Part shown: in pieces, positions 27,028 to 35,908 of the stretch
Layout: the number at the start of each line of letters is the position of its first letter
Numbering within the stretch: the stretch's first letter is position 1
Origin: Rhodopseudomonas palustris
Lineage (GTDB): Bacteria > Pseudomonadota > Alphaproteobacteria > Rhizobiales > Xanthobacteraceae
Reading direction: 5' to 3'
Assembly: GCF_003226555.1 (NCBI RefSeq)
Contig: NZ_QKQS01000009.1
Location: 1 to 44,934, forward strand
DNA length: 44,934 nt
Made by a program: the position numbers and the translations under genes
Notes under the pieces: generated by a model
The model's input: only the letters and a program-made list of their open reading frames with translations
The model's database searches: none
What the model was told of the DNA's origin: nothing

Positions 27028-28172
27028 CGAAATCACGTGGCTTGCTGTTCCTGCTGTCCGCCGCGCTGGCCACTTTCAGCCTTGCCCACGCGGCATCGGC
27101 TTCACCGTTCCGCGTACCGCATCCGGCCTCCGGCCTGCCGGGATCGGAACTGACGAGCTGGATCTTCGCCGAGCAGGCCAAGTTCTATCGATCGCTGTCG
27201 GCACACATTCGCGCCAGCAAGCAGGATGGCGCGGCCAGATGGGGCCTGTTCGCGATCTCATTCCTGTACGGCATCCTGCACGCCGCCGGTCCTGGTCACG
27301 GCAAGGCGGTGATCTCGTCCTACCTGGTCGCCAATCGTGAAACTTGGCGGCGCGGCGTTGTTCTGTCGTTCGCCTCCGCCGGGCTGCAATCGGTGGTCGC
27401 CGTCATCATCGTGACCGTCGCGGCGGTAGTACTCGACACGACGGCGGCGGCGATCGGATCGACCGTCCACATCGTCGAGATCGTCAGCTATCTGCTAGTG
27501 ATAGCGATCGGGCTGCGGCTGCTCTACGTCAAGGGTCGCGCCGCGCTGATCGCTTGGCGCGACCTCGGCTTGCCGCGGGCACTGGCGGTGGCCCCCGCGT
27601 CGTTTGGCGGGGCCTCGCTTAGCATGGTGGCGCCAGCGGCGTTCGACGACGCCTCGCTGAAGCCGTCGGCCCGGCAGCCGATGACTATGACGATACGCCC
27701 CGGCCAATGCCAAGTCGCGGGCTGCTCCGCCGATATCCACGGCTTCCACTGCGGCGACGAGCATGACCACCACCAGTCAGCCTGGGGCCACGCCCACGCG
27801 CCGGACCCGGCCGAGCTGGCCGGCGCTGGCGGCTGGCGGCGCGGGCTATCGGCGATGGTGGTGGTCGGCCTGCGGCCGTGCTCCGGCGCTATCATCGTGT
27901 TGGTCTTCGCGCTGGCGCAGGATCTGTTCTGGACCGGCGTCGGCGCCACCCTGCTGATGGGACTCGGTACGGCGTTGACGGTTACTTTGATCGCTTCGCT
28001 CGCCGTCACCGCCCGTGAAGTCGCAAGCCGCATCGCCGAGGCCCGTGCCGGCTTCGGCATGCTCACCCTCCGGGCGATCGAAGTGGCCGCCTCGGCGGTG
28101 ATCGTCGTATTCGGCTTGCTGCTGCTGACCGGCTACATGGCGACCGAGCAGCTCTGGATGTTCGCAGGATAG
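27024..28172 (+). CDS. NicO/RcnA-type nickel/cobalt transporter
   Basis: 382 residues from ATG 27024. After a signal-like N-terminus come transmembrane segments with the family motif YGILHAAGPGHGKAVISSYL. A central cytoplasmic or loop region is rich in His and Asp (HGFHCGDEHDHH, GHAHAPD) and forms a likely metal-binding site. A second motif, VVGLRPCSGAIIVLVFAL, matches the RcnA/NicO signature. Known members export Ni2+/Co2+ (RcnA) or take part in other divalent-metal transport. ATGA overlap with the DUF1007 gene shows co-translation. Metal identity and direction are inferred. Confidence 0.9.
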   Translation: MTKSRGLLFLLSAALATFSLAHAASASPFRVPHPASGLPGSELTSWIFAEQAKFYRSLSAHIRASKQDGAARWGLFAISFLYGILHAAGPGHGKAVISSYLVANRETWRRGVVLSFASAGLQSVVAVIIVTVAAVVLDTTAAAIGSTVHIVEIVSYLLVIAIGLRLLYVKGRAALIAWRDLGLPRALAVAPASFGGASLSMVAPAAFDDASLKPSARQPMTMTIRPGQCQVAGCSADIHGFHCGDEHDHHQSAWGHAHAPDPAELAGAGGWRRGLSAMVVVGLRPCSGAIIVLVFALAQDLFWTGVGATLLMGLGTALTVTLIASLAVTAREVASRIAEARAGFGMLTLRAIEVAASAVIVVFGLLLLTGYMATEQLWMFAG

Positions 28173-28432
28173 CAACAGCGCACGTTCGCGTCCTGCGATG
28201 CGCACATCCCACAGAGCGATCGTGTGCGTCGTGCAGCTCCGTGCGAGCATGGCTCTACCCACCTCGGTCGATACATCGACCAAGGATCGACGCGCTGCCT
28301 TCAAGTCGCAACTTGCATCGGGTCACTTTTCAGCAATATGGGAAGAGCGGACGCCAATATCCTATATTGACGATACATCCCTCTGGCGCAGCAAAGACCG
28401 GCCGAGCCCATCTCAAGAACTTATCGGGAATG

Positions 28433-28509
28433 TGGTAGCGGGAGAGGGACTTGAACCCCCGACCCCAGGATTATGATTCCCGTGCTCTAACCAGCTGAGC
28501 TACCCCGCC
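28433..28509 (-). tRNA. tRNA-Met (anticodon CAU)
   Basis: The minus strand reads GGCGGGGTAGCTCAGC... and ends ...CCCGCTACCA with CCA encoded. The acceptor stem GGCGGGG pairs with the 3' strand, D-arm GCTCAGCTGGTTAGAGC and T-loop GTTCAAGTC are standard, and the anticodon CAT lies at 28473-28475. It resembles elongator tRNA-Met; a lysidine-type tRNA-Ile(CAU) is less likely but cannot be excluded by eye. Confidence 0.95.
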
Positions 28510-28625
28510 ACGGTGGTTCGTCGTCGGCCTTGCGAACGAAGCCGATGCGAACGCGCGGCATATAAGGAGGCGTGGGTTGCCGTGTCAAGCAATGCCGGGC
28601 CGTTCGGGAAAACTGGGGAATTCGG

Positions 28626-28979
28626 CTATTTCGGGCGCACCGTCGGGTCGCCGCCCGGAGTGCCCGGCGGAGGAATCACCCGCATGGTGCCGACGTCCGG
28701 GGCCGGTGCGCGGATTTCGGGGTCGATCCCGGTCGGCGGGCAAAGCACGCCGTCTGTCTTCGCCAGCTTCTCACCGAGCGGCTGGGTCTGCCCGGTAGTC
28801 GCGCCAGGACCGGTGGTGCCCGGCGAATTAGCCGTCCCCGGATGCGGCGCGCAGGCCGTTGCGGCCGGGGGGCTGCCGGCCGATGGCTTCGAAGGTGCCT
28901 GGTTCGGCGGTGCCTGGGCCACAGCGGGTGCGGACGCCAGAACCAAACAGCCGATCGCGATGGTCAATTTCGATGTCAT
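28626..28979 (-). CDS. Small secreted proline-rich protein
   Basis: 117 residues with a clear signal peptide (MTSKLTIAIGCLVLASAPAVAQ). The mature part is Pro/Gly/Thr-rich and disordered, then a more ordered end: LAKTDGVLCPPTGIDPEIRA and MRVIPPPGTPGGDP. Two cysteines. Such proteins are widespread and unnamed in Bradyrhizobium relatives. It lies 45 bases after the PmtA-like gene and may be the last gene of the mnmA unit. Function unknown. Confidence 0.75.
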   Translation of the reverse strand: MTSKLTIAIGCLVLASAPAVAQAPPNQAPSKPSAGSPPAATACAPHPGTANSPGTTGPGATTGQTQPLGEKLAKTDGVLCPPTGIDPEIRAPAPDVGTMRVIPPPGTPGGDPTVRPK

Positions 28980-29024
28980 GCCCGGACAACGTGTCGGGCC
29001 GCGCCGCGTTCCGGCGACGAGAGG

Positions 29025-29663
29025 TCACAGTTTGCGATAGCGGATCAGCGAGAAATGACCCATCGGCGGCATCGGCCGACGCTCGGCCAGTTCCACCCCG
29101 CCATGCCGCGCCGCCCAGTTCACCAGCCGTGCCCACGGGAACTCGGGCCGCCAGCCGAGCCGGCGCGCGATCGGCGAGAACGCCAGCTCGAAAAGCTTGC
29201 GCGGACCGCTCTCGGCGCCGATGTGGTTGACCAGGATCAGCTCGCCGCCCGGCTTCAGCACCCGGACGAAATCGTCCAGCGTGGCTTCCGGGTCCGGCAC
29301 CGCGGTGATGACGTATTGCGCCACGACTGCGTCGAAATGGTCGGCCGGAAATGCCAGGTTCTTGGCGTCCATCACCGCCAGCACGTCGACATTGGTCAGG
29401 TTCAGCGCGCGGACCCGCTCATGCGCCTTGCGCAGCATCGGCTCGGAAATATCGACGCCGCACAGCCGCGTGGTCTTGGAATAATCCGACAGCGACAGCC
29501 CGGTGCCGACGCCGACGTCGAGCACCCGCCCGCCGATCGCATCGGCCACCGCGATGGTCGATTGCCGGCCGCTGTCGAATACCTTGCCGAAAACCAGATC
29601 GTAAATCGGCGCCCAGCGCGCATAGGCTTTTGCCACGCCCGCGCGATCGATGTCGTTCGCCAT
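29025..29663 (-). CDS. pmtA: PmtA-like phospholipid N-methyltransferase
   Basis: 212 residues. The N-terminal AYARWAPIYDLVFGKVF and SAM motif I VLDVGVGTGLSLSDY (about 46-60), with LCGVDISEPMLRKA, match the short Rhodobacter-type phosphatidylethanolamine N-methyltransferases, which convert PE to phosphatidylcholine by successive methylations at the inner membrane face. UbiE-type methyltransferases are related, so the substrate is likely but not proven. It begins 18 bases after mnmA with a purine-rich GGGGCGGGGT site and is probably co-transcribed with it. Confidence 0.8.
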   Translation of the reverse strand: MANDIDRAGVAKAYARWAPIYDLVFGKVFDSGRQSTIAVADAIGGRVLDVGVGTGLSLSDYSKTTRLCGVDISEPMLRKAHERVRALNLTNVDVLAVMDAKNLAFPADHFDAVVAQYVITAVPDPEATLDDFVRVLKPGGELILVNHIGAESGPRKLFELAFSPIARRLGWRPEFPWARLVNWAARHGGVELAERRPMPPMGHFSLIRYRKL

Positions 29664-29681
29664 ACCCCGCCCCGAAAATCC

Positions 29682-30887
29682 TCAGCCGCGCACGGCGGCC
29701 AGCGCCAGCGCCTCGATTTGCTCGCGCCCGCCTTCGAACCGGCGCGGCGCGGCGCTCTTGATGAAACCGCCGCCGAGCACGCGCGCCTGACCCTCGGCCG
29801 CGTCGTAGAACACGCATGCCTGGCCCGGCGACACGCCCTCCTCGCCGACCACGAGTTCGACCTCGTAGCCGCCGTTCGCGGCGCGCAGCCAAGCCGGCTG
29901 CGGCGCCCGCGTCGAGCGCACCCGGACGAACAGCTCCAGCCCGTCGCCGATCACGTCGTCGAGCGCCCCGTCGCCGATCCAATTGATATCGCGCAGCACG
30001 ATCCGGTCCATCAGCAGCGCTTCGCGCGGGCCGACCACGACCTGCCGTCGCGCCGCATCGAGCCGCAGCACGTACAGTGGCGAGCGCGACGCGATGCCGA
30101 GCCCGCGGCGCTGGCCGACGGTGAAGTGGACGATGCCGGGATGCTGGCCGAGCACGCGGCCGTCGACATCGATGATGTCGCCCGGCTCCATCGCGTTCGG
30201 CTTCAGCCGCTCGACCACGTCGGTGTAGCGCCCGGTCGGAACGAAACAGATGTCCTGGCTGTCGTGCTTGTCGGCGACCGACAGGCCGAACTGCCGCGCC
30301 AACTCGCGGGTCTGCGGCTTGGTCATGTCACCGAGCGGGAAGCGCAGGAATTGAAGCTGCTCGCGGGTGGTGGCGAACAGGAAGTAGCTCTGGTCGCGGT
30401 CGCGATCGGCGGCACACACCAGCGCGCGCGCCCCGTCCGGCAACCGCCGCGACGACACGTAATGACCGGTCGCCAGCGCAGATGCGCCGAGCTCGCGCGC
30501 GGTGGCGAGCAGATCGCGGAACTTGACCGAGCGATTGCACTCGATGCACGGCACCGGCGTCTCGCCGGAGGCGTAGCTGTCGGCAAAGCTGTCGATCACC
30601 GACTCGCGAAACCGGCTTTCGTAATCGAGCACGTAGTGCGGGATCCCGATCCGCTCGGCGACCGCGCGGGCGTCGTGAATGTCCTGGCCGGCGCAACAGG
30701 CGCCCTTGCGATGAATGGCGGCACCGTGATCGTAGAGCTGCAGCGTGATGCCGACGACGTCATAGCCTTGCGCCTTCAGCAGCGCGGCGGTCGCCGAGGA
30801 ATCCACCCCGCCGGACATCGCGACCACGACGCGGGTGTCCTGCGGCCGGCCTTCGAGATCCAGACTGTTGAGCATTGGTTCAGTCAT
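29682..30887 (-). CDS. mnmA: tRNA-specific 2-thiouridylase MnmA
   Basis: 401 residues. The ATP PP-loop SGGVDSSA is near residue 24. The two catalytic cysteines are present: Cys114 in VPCIECN and Cys214 in SQDICFVP. Other family marks are CNRSVKF, ATGHY and GQRRGLGIA. The enzyme puts the 2-thio group on wobble U34 of tRNA-Lys, -Glu and -Gln, receiving sulfur from a relay. The N-terminus is about 20 residues longer than E. coli MnmA, as usual in alphaproteobacteria. It is essential or important in most bacteria. Confidence 0.96.
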   Translation of the reverse strand: MTEPMLNSLDLEGRPQDTRVVVAMSGGVDSSATAALLKAQGYDVVGITLQLYDHGAAIHRKGACCAGQDIHDARAVAERIGIPHYVLDYESRFRESVIDSFADSYASGETPVPCIECNRSVKFRDLLATARELGASALATGHYVSSRRLPDGARALVCAADRDRDQSYFLFATTREQLQFLRFPLGDMTKPQTRELARQFGLSVADKHDSQDICFVPTGRYTDVVERLKPNAMEPGDIIDVDGRVLGQHPGIVHFTVGQRRGLGIASRSPLYVLRLDAARRQVVVGPREALLMDRIVLRDINWIGDGALDDVIGDGLELFVRVRSTRAPQPAWLRAANGGYEVELVVGEEGVSPGQACVFYDAAEGQARVLGGGFIKSAAPRRFEGGREQIEALALAAVRG

Positions 30888-31037
30888 GAGCTGCGACCGG
30901 CGTGTGCCACGCGGTCATCCTTCCGCATTGTCCGGAAGCGGCCGTGCCAATTCCGCGAACCTCGGTGAGGCCCGCTTTTAATATAGGCCGCGTTCCGGGG
31001 GCGCAATCGCAGCGGGGCGGTTTTGCGGGCGGGCCCG

Positions 31038-31052
31038 CGGCAAATTCTGCCG
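31038..31052. promoter_or_regulatory. FlbD-like (ftr) enhancer site
   Basis: CGGCAAATTCTGCCG is an inverted repeat (CGGCA-N5-TGCCG). It resembles the ftr elements bound by the sigma54 activator FlbD in Caulobacter flagellar promoters, as I recall the consensus. It lies about 115 bases upstream of the expected transcription start, a normal enhancer distance; a further CGGCAAGAA follows at about 31056. Inference. Confidence 0.45.
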
Positions 31053-31135
31053 CCGCGGCAAGAATCGCGTGGCCGAGGCCGGCTCCGGCCGCCTCGCGCA
31101 AAAATTATAGTATTGAATCCATTGAATTTTTTGTT

Positions 31136-31151
31136 TGGCCCGGTCCTTGCT
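31136..31151 (+). promoter_or_regulatory. Sigma54 promoter for fliK-flgD
   Basis: TGGCCCGGTCCTTGCT carries the invariant GG (-24) and GC (-12) at the exact 10-base spacing and matches TGGCACG-N4-TTGC(A/T) at all but one position. Transcription should start near 31162, leaving a leader of about 25 bases before fliK. The AT-rich DNA just upstream (31100-31133) could bend or bind IHF between enhancer and promoter. Confidence 0.75.
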
Positions 31152-31187
31152 CAAGGATCTTTCGACTGAAGAGTTGAGAGATTGCCA

Positions 31188-32813
31188 GTGGTCAACGCAT
31201 CGCCAGACGTCGCAGCCAGCCAGCCCGCCCCAGCGCCCCGCGCGTCGGCGCGGCCGGAGCGATCGTCGCATACGGACAACTTCGCCGCGCTCGTGGACAG
31301 TAATACCGCTGCCTACGACAAGGCCAGCACGCCTCCGAAGGCGGATCCGCGTCCCTCGGCCAGCGCGTCGGACGATCGCAGCACCAGCCGCAGTTCCCGC
31401 ACCGACCGCAGCGACCCGACCGATCACAGCCGCTCGCAGGCCAGCAGTGACGATTCCCGCCGCGCCAACGACGACGCACCGTCCGATCCGGTCTCGACCA
31501 GCGCGGATGCGAAAACCGGCGACGCCGGTGGAGTGGACCAGTCGAGCACGGCCAAGAGCGGCACCACCGACAAGACCGACGACAGCCGATCGTCCAAGGA
31601 CGGCAAATCCGCAGATGCCGCGACGGATGCCGACAAGAAGGGCGACGATCAAGCCGACAGCAAGGATGCCGGCGCCACGCCTGCGGCGACGGTCACGGCC
31701 GAAGCTGCCACGCTGATCGTCGCCAAGACCGACACCGCGGCTGCCTCGCCGACTGCCAATATCGATGCGGCCGGCGCGTCTCTTACCGTTGCCGATGCGG
31801 CCGGGGCGTCGACCGGCACGCCGCTAGCGATCGCGGCCGCCGCTGCGCTGAAGGCCAAGGCCGACGCCGAGACCAGCACGACGACCGCGCAAGCCGGCAC
31901 TACCGGTCAGACCGCGACAGCCGAATCGGCGCAGACCGGCATTGCGGCCGACCCCAAGCTCGCGGCTCTCGCGGCCCAGGCGAGCGGCGGCAAGTCTGCG
32001 GCGAAAACCGACGCCAGCAAACCGGACGGCAAGGGCGATACCAACGCCGCCGCACCGGCCGGGCAGGTCGCAGCGGCTCAGGCTGCGACCGGAAACGCCA
32101 CCACCGGGACACCGCTGCCACAGCCCGGCCAGACGACGCCCGACGGTCATCCGGCCGGCGAAGCGAAGCTCGCTCATGCGCTCGCGGCAGCCGGCAACGA
32201 GACCGCCTCGAAGACCGGCGCCACGCACCAGAAGCGGGACGCGGCGCTGCCGCAGACGCAGGCCGACCCCAGCAGCATGCTGTCGCAGACGCCGATCGCG
32301 GTGCCTCAGCATCTGCAGCAGGCTGCGACCGGCAGCGTCAACGCAGCCACGGCCTCGCAGCTCACCGCGACCAATGCCGCCAATACGCCGGTGCCGCTCG
32401 AAGGCCTCGCGGTCGAGATCGCCACCCGGGCGAAAGGCGGCGCGACCCGGTTCGACATCCGGCTCGATCCGGCCGAGCTCGGCCGCATCGACGTGCGGAT
32501 CGACGTCGACCGCCATGGCCAGGTGACGTCGCATCTGACGGTGGAGAAGCCGGAGACGCTGCAGATGCTGCGGCAGGACCAGACCCAGTTGCAGCGCGCG
32601 CTCGACGACGCCGGCCTGAAGACCGGCAACGGCGGACTGCAGTTCAGCCTTCGCGACCAGTCATCGTCCGGCCAGCAGGGCCAGCATCAGGACGGCGGCC
32701 GGCAATCGCAGCGACTGGTGATCACACAGGACGAAGTTCCGCCCGCGGCGAGCGCGGGCCGCAGCTACGGCCGCATGCTCGGTGCGAGCGGCGGCGTCGA
32801 TATTCGGATTTGA
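31188..32813 (+). CDS. fliK: Flagellar hook-length control protein FliK
   Basis: About 541 residues. The C-terminal Flg_hook domain (about 405-500) is clear: GATRFDIRLDPAELGRIDV, VEKPETLQMLRQDQTQLQRA and DAGLKTGNGGL. The N-terminal 380 residues are low-complexity, rich in Ala, Thr, Asp, Ser and Lys, as expected for the disordered ruler part. FliK measures hook length and switches the export gate from rod/hook to filament substrates. I prefer GTG 31188, which sits 7 bases after GAGAG; TTG 31182 is possible but too close to that site. flgD follows after 12 bases, and a sigma54 promoter precedes both. Confidence 0.92.
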   Translation: MVNASPDVAASQPAPAPRASARPERSSHTDNFAALVDSNTAAYDKASTPPKADPRPSASASDDRSTSRSSRTDRSDPTDHSRSQASSDDSRRANDDAPSDPVSTSADAKTGDAGGVDQSSTAKSGTTDKTDDSRSSKDGKSADAATDADKKGDDQADSKDAGATPAATVTAEAATLIVAKTDTAAASPTANIDAAGASLTVADAAGASTGTPLAIAAAAALKAKADAETSTTTAQAGTTGQTATAESAQTGIAADPKLAALAAQASGGKSAAKTDASKPDGKGDTNAAAPAGQVAAAQAATGNATTGTPLPQPGQTTPDGHPAGEAKLAHALAAAGNETASKTGATHQKRDAALPQTQADPSSMLSQTPIAVPQHLQQAATGSVNAATASQLTATNAANTPVPLEGLAVEIATRAKGGATRFDIRLDPAELGRIDVRIDVDRHGQVTSHLTVEKPETLQMLRQDQTQLQRALDDAGLKTGNGGLQFSLRDQSSSGQQGQHQDGGRQSQRLVITQDEVPPAASAGRSYGRMLGASGGVDIRI

Positions 32814-32825
32814 GGAGCAACGCGC

Positions 32826-33539
32826 ATGTCCGTCGACTACACAACCGCGACTACGCCGTACTCGGCCCCCAATCCGAACTATTCCGCCGACAGCGCGAAA
32901 TCGAAGACCAGTTCGACGCCGGGGATCGCCGACAATTTCCAGACCTTCCTGACGCTGCTCACTACGCAGCTTAAGAACCAGAATCCGATGGACCCGCTGG
33001 ACACCAACCAGTTCACCCAGCAGCTGGTGCAGTTCGCCGGCATCGAACAGCAGCTCAAATCCAACGAATCGCTGAGCTCGCTGGTGCAACTGCAGACCAC
33101 CGCGCAGGCGACGCAGGCGATGGGACTGATCGGCGCAAGCGCCATCGTCGACGGCAGCAAGACGCAGTTGGTTGACGGCAAGGCCACCTGGTCACTGTCG
33201 ACCGACAAGCCGGTGAGCGCCCAGGTCTCGATCCAGAGCGATACCGGTCAAACCGTGTACACCGGCAAGTTCACCATCAATGCCGGCAACGATCAGGCGT
33301 TCGCATGGGACGGCCGCGGCAACGACGGCACCCAATGGCCGGACGGCAACTACAAGCTGTCGATCGTCGCCACCGACGCATCAGGCAAGACCGCCGCCGT
33401 CTCCACCCAGATCAAGGGCACGATCGATTCCGTCGACCTCACCCAGACCCCGCCGAAACTGTCGATCGGCGGCCAGAACTTCACGCTCGACCAGATCAAC
33501 AAGCTGGTCAAGGCTAACGGCAGCGCCACCGCGATGTGA
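32826..33539 (+). CDS. flgD: Flagellar hook assembly scaffold FlgD
   Basis: 237 residues. The N-terminal hook-cap signature FLTLLTTQLKNQNPMDPLD and QLVQFAGIEQQ is unmistakable. The C-terminal half has the FlgD Ig-like/tudor domains (FAWDGRGNDGTQWPDGNY). FlgD caps the growing hook and is needed for FlgE polymerisation. ATG 32826 follows GAGGAG at ideal spacing. It is co-transcribed with fliK and ends 30 bases before the convergent transglycosylase gene. Confidence 0.96.
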   Translation: MSVDYTTATTPYSAPNPNYSADSAKSKTSSTPGIADNFQTFLTLLTTQLKNQNPMDPLDTNQFTQQLVQFAGIEQQLKSNESLSSLVQLQTTAQATQAMGLIGASAIVDGSKTQLVDGKATWSLSTDKPVSAQVSIQSDTGQTVYTGKFTINAGNDQAFAWDGRGNDGTQWPDGNYKLSIVATDASGKTAAVSTQIKGTIDSVDLTQTPPKLSIGGQNFTLDQINKLVKANGSATAM

Positions 33540-33569
33540 CGAGGCGGCGCGGCCGGCCCAGCCGGTCGC

Positions 33570-34397
33570 TCACTGCTCGATCAGCTTGTCGGCGAAGTAA
33601 GCGATCGTCTTGCGATACACCAGCGCCCTGTTCCACTCGCGCATCGCCTCGAAATTCGCCGTGCCTTCTTCGTAGGAGCCGCCGGCTTTCCAGCCCGCGG
33701 TCTTCAGCAGGTTGGCGGTCGAGGCCAGCACGTCCGGCACGCTGTGCCGCAGATCGACGTGGCCGTTGCCGTCGTAATCGACGCCGTATTTGATGTAGGA
33801 CGACGGCAGGAATTGGGTCTGGCCGATCTCGCCCGCATAGGCCCCGACCATGTCGCGCAACGTCAGGTCGCCGCGCTGCACGATCTGCAACGCCGCCAGC
33901 AGTTCGCCCTGGAACAGATCGGTGCGGCGGCAATCATGTGCCAAAGTCGCCAGCACTCGGAACACCGGCAACTTGCCCATGTCGCCCTTGCCGTAATCGG
34001 TCTCGAGCCCCCAGATCGCCACCAACACCTGCGGCGGCACGCCGAACTGGCGCTCGATCCGCGACAGCAGCGAGGCATGGCGCATCAGCATCGCGCGACC
34101 GGCCTTGATCCGGCCAGCGCCGACGCGGGTGGAGACGTATTGCTCGAAGCTCTTGTTGAAGGTGCCGCGCTGGCGGCGGTCGAACGCCAGCACCGCGGCA
34201 TCCTCGGTGACGCCGCCGAGCGCCTGCGAGATCACGCCCTGGGAGATGCCGGACTGCGCCGCCTCGGCGGAGAAGCTGGCGATGAAGCTGTTGAAGTCGC
34301 CGCCGCAGCGGGCGGCCTGAGCCGGCGCGGTGGCGAGCAGCGCGCCGCCGAGGGCGCAGGTGACGAGAGCAAGGCGCAGCTTCAACATCTGAATCAT
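33570..34397 (-). CDS. Lytic murein transglycosylase, MltB/SltB type
   Basis: 275 residues with a signal peptide (to about AQA, residue 28). The catalytic Glu132 lies in VLVAIWGLETDYGKG. Other family marks are AFDRRQRGTFNKSFEQYV, GAYAGEIGQTQFLPSSYIKY and DYDGNGHVDL. The enzyme cleaves peptidoglycan glycan strands with formation of 1,6-anhydro-MurNAc. No peptidoglycan-binding domain is attached. Next to flagellar genes it could help pass the rod or hook through the wall, but a housekeeping role is equally likely. Start may be ATG 34397 or 34388; the GGAG site fits the second better. Confidence 0.92.
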   Translation of the reverse strand: MIQMLKLRLALVTCALGGALLATAPAQAARCGGDFNSFIASFSAEAAQSGISQGVISQALGGVTEDAAVLAFDRRQRGTFNKSFEQYVSTRVGAGRIKAGRAMLMRHASLLSRIERQFGVPPQVLVAIWGLETDYGKGDMGKLPVFRVLATLAHDCRRTDLFQGELLAALQIVQRGDLTLRDMVGAYAGEIGQTQFLPSSYIKYGVDYDGNGHVDLRHSVPDVLASTANLLKTAGWKAGGSYEEGTANFEAMREWNRALVYRKTIAYFADKLIEQ

Positions 34398-34613
34398 GTC
34401 TCCAAGCAGAGGAAAAGACGAAGCGGAAAGGACGGCGAACCGTAGCGAATGCGTATTGATGCGTATTGCTATGACAACCGCGCGAATCTACCATTTCGCA
34501 CTTGCGGTTGCGAGGCGGGACGAACAGCGCCATATCTGACCCAACAAGTGGGCTCCAATCCAGGGCCGCTGGCGCCAAGCTGGCGGACCACCGTGAGCGA
34601 AGGGAACAACGTC

Positions 34614-34985
34614 ATGCTGCGTCGGAGCGCTTTGCTGGGCCACCCGCTGTTTCGCCTGCTGGCGATCAATCTGGCGATCGGCGTGATGATCGCAGCGCTG
34701 CTGCTCGGCGGACTGCTGTATCTCAACCCCGGCCATCTGCGCGATCTGATCTTCGCCGACCACTCGCCGTTCACCGCACTCGGTCTGCTGCTGTTCGGCT
34801 TCGTGATCACCTTCGGCTCGGCCGCGATGGGCTCGGCGATCATGGCGATGGGCACCGATCTGCGCGGGGGCGGCAAGGGCGGCCGCAAGCTGGAGCTGCC
34901 GATCGAATTGATCCCCGGCGCCAAAGCGATCCCGGTCCGCGCCGAGCAAGGCGCTCGCGCGATGCGGCGGAACCAGCTGCGCTGA
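34614..34985 (+). CDS. Small two-helix inner-membrane protein
   Basis: 123 residues from ATG 34614 after AGGGA. Two hydrophobic helices (about 16-38 and 52-75: LLAINLAIGVMIAALLLGGL and ALGLLLFGFVITFGSAAMGS) are followed by a basic Gly/Lys/Arg-rich cytoplasmic tail. No named family. A longer frame from 34449 adds a poor, Cys-containing N-terminus and was not used. A strong terminator follows. Function unknown. Confidence 0.75.
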   Translation: MLRRSALLGHPLFRLLAINLAIGVMIAALLLGGLLYLNPGHLRDLIFADHSPFTALGLLLFGFVITFGSAAMGSAIMAMGTDLRGGGKGGRKLELPIELIPGAKAIPVRAEQGARAMRRNQLR

Positions 34986-35066
34986 ATTCGCCGCGCGGCG
35001 CATTCCGGCACAGCGCCCCTCTTCCGATCCGCACGGCCTGCGCCATCGCGGCTCCTCTCGCATCAA

Positions 35067-35095
35067 AACCGCGCCGGTGGTTCGCCGGCGCGGTT
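35067..35095. terminator. Bidirectional rho-independent terminator
   Basis: AACCGCGCCGG (35067-35077) and CCGGCGCGGTT (35085-35095) form a perfect 11-bp stem with a 7-base loop. An AAAA run before it and T-rich sequence after it allow use in both directions. It sits between the convergent small membrane protein and PfpI-type genes. Confidence 0.85.
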
Positions 35096-35169
35096 GTCGT
35101 TTGTCGAACTGTCGCGGATCACCGTGGCGAAACGGCGGCTGAAAGCCGCCGCGTCACCACGTTCCCGGC

Positions 35170-35733
35170 TTAGGCTGCGCGGCGCTGGTGCTTGCCCTCG
35201 CGGATCTCCTCGATGATCTTGGCGGAGAACGCCTCGAGGTCGCCCGGATTGCGCGAGGTGATCAGGCCGTTGTCGGTGACGACCTGGGAATCCTCCCACT
35301 TGGCGCCGGCGTTGATCACGTCCTGCTTGATCGAGTGATACGACGTCATCCGCTTGCCCTTGGCGATGCCGATTTCGATCAGCAGCCACGGCGCGTGGCA
35401 CACCGCCGCCACCGGCTTGCCGGCATCGTAGAACGCCTTGATCAGCTTCAGCGCATTTTGATCGACACGCAGCAGGTCGGGATTGATCTGCCCGCCCGGC
35501 AGCACGATGGCGTCGTAGTCGTCGGCCTTCACCGAGCCGAGCTGCTTGTCGACCTTCACCGGCCGGCCCCAGTCCTTCATGTCCCAGCCTTTGATTTCGC
35601 CCTGTTCCGGCGACACGATGTCGACCTGTGCGCCGGCCGCTTTCAGCTTGTCGCGCGGGGTTTCCAGTTCCGACTGTTCGAAGCCGTTGGTAGCCAGAAT
35701 AGCGACGCGCTTGCCATCGAGTTGGCCTGCCAT
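35170..35733 (-). CDS. DJ-1/PfpI-type glutamine amidotransferase-like protein
   Basis: 187 residues. The nucleophile Cys112 is in PVAAVCHAPWLL (nucleophile elbow), with IVLPGGQINPD before it, typical of PfpI/YhbO. Members have been called proteases, chaperones or deglycases acting on methylglyoxal-damaged molecules; the activity remains debated. No signal peptide, so cytoplasmic. The long 5' gap and lone position suggest its own promoter. E. coli relatives are induced in stress and stationary phase. Confidence 0.9.
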   Translation of the reverse strand: MAGQLDGKRVAILATNGFEQSELETPRDKLKAAGAQVDIVSPEQGEIKGWDMKDWGRPVKVDKQLGSVKADDYDAIVLPGGQINPDLLRVDQNALKLIKAFYDAGKPVAAVCHAPWLLIEIGIAKGKRMTSYHSIKQDVINAGAKWEDSQVVTDNGLITSRNPGDLEAFSAKIIEEIREGKHQRRAA

Positions 35734-35908
35734 ATGTGCTCTCCATGTCGTTGATCAGCGCCCCGTCGAGTAATCGCAGGCGCGGGTGTTCGTTCCCCGG
35801 GGAACACAGCAGATCAGCCGCCGTCAGGGAGCTGTGAAGAGCAACGACCGGAATTGAGAGGGGCAGACAGAACCCAGCAACCGGTATCCCTGCGGGTTAC
35901 GGCTTCTC

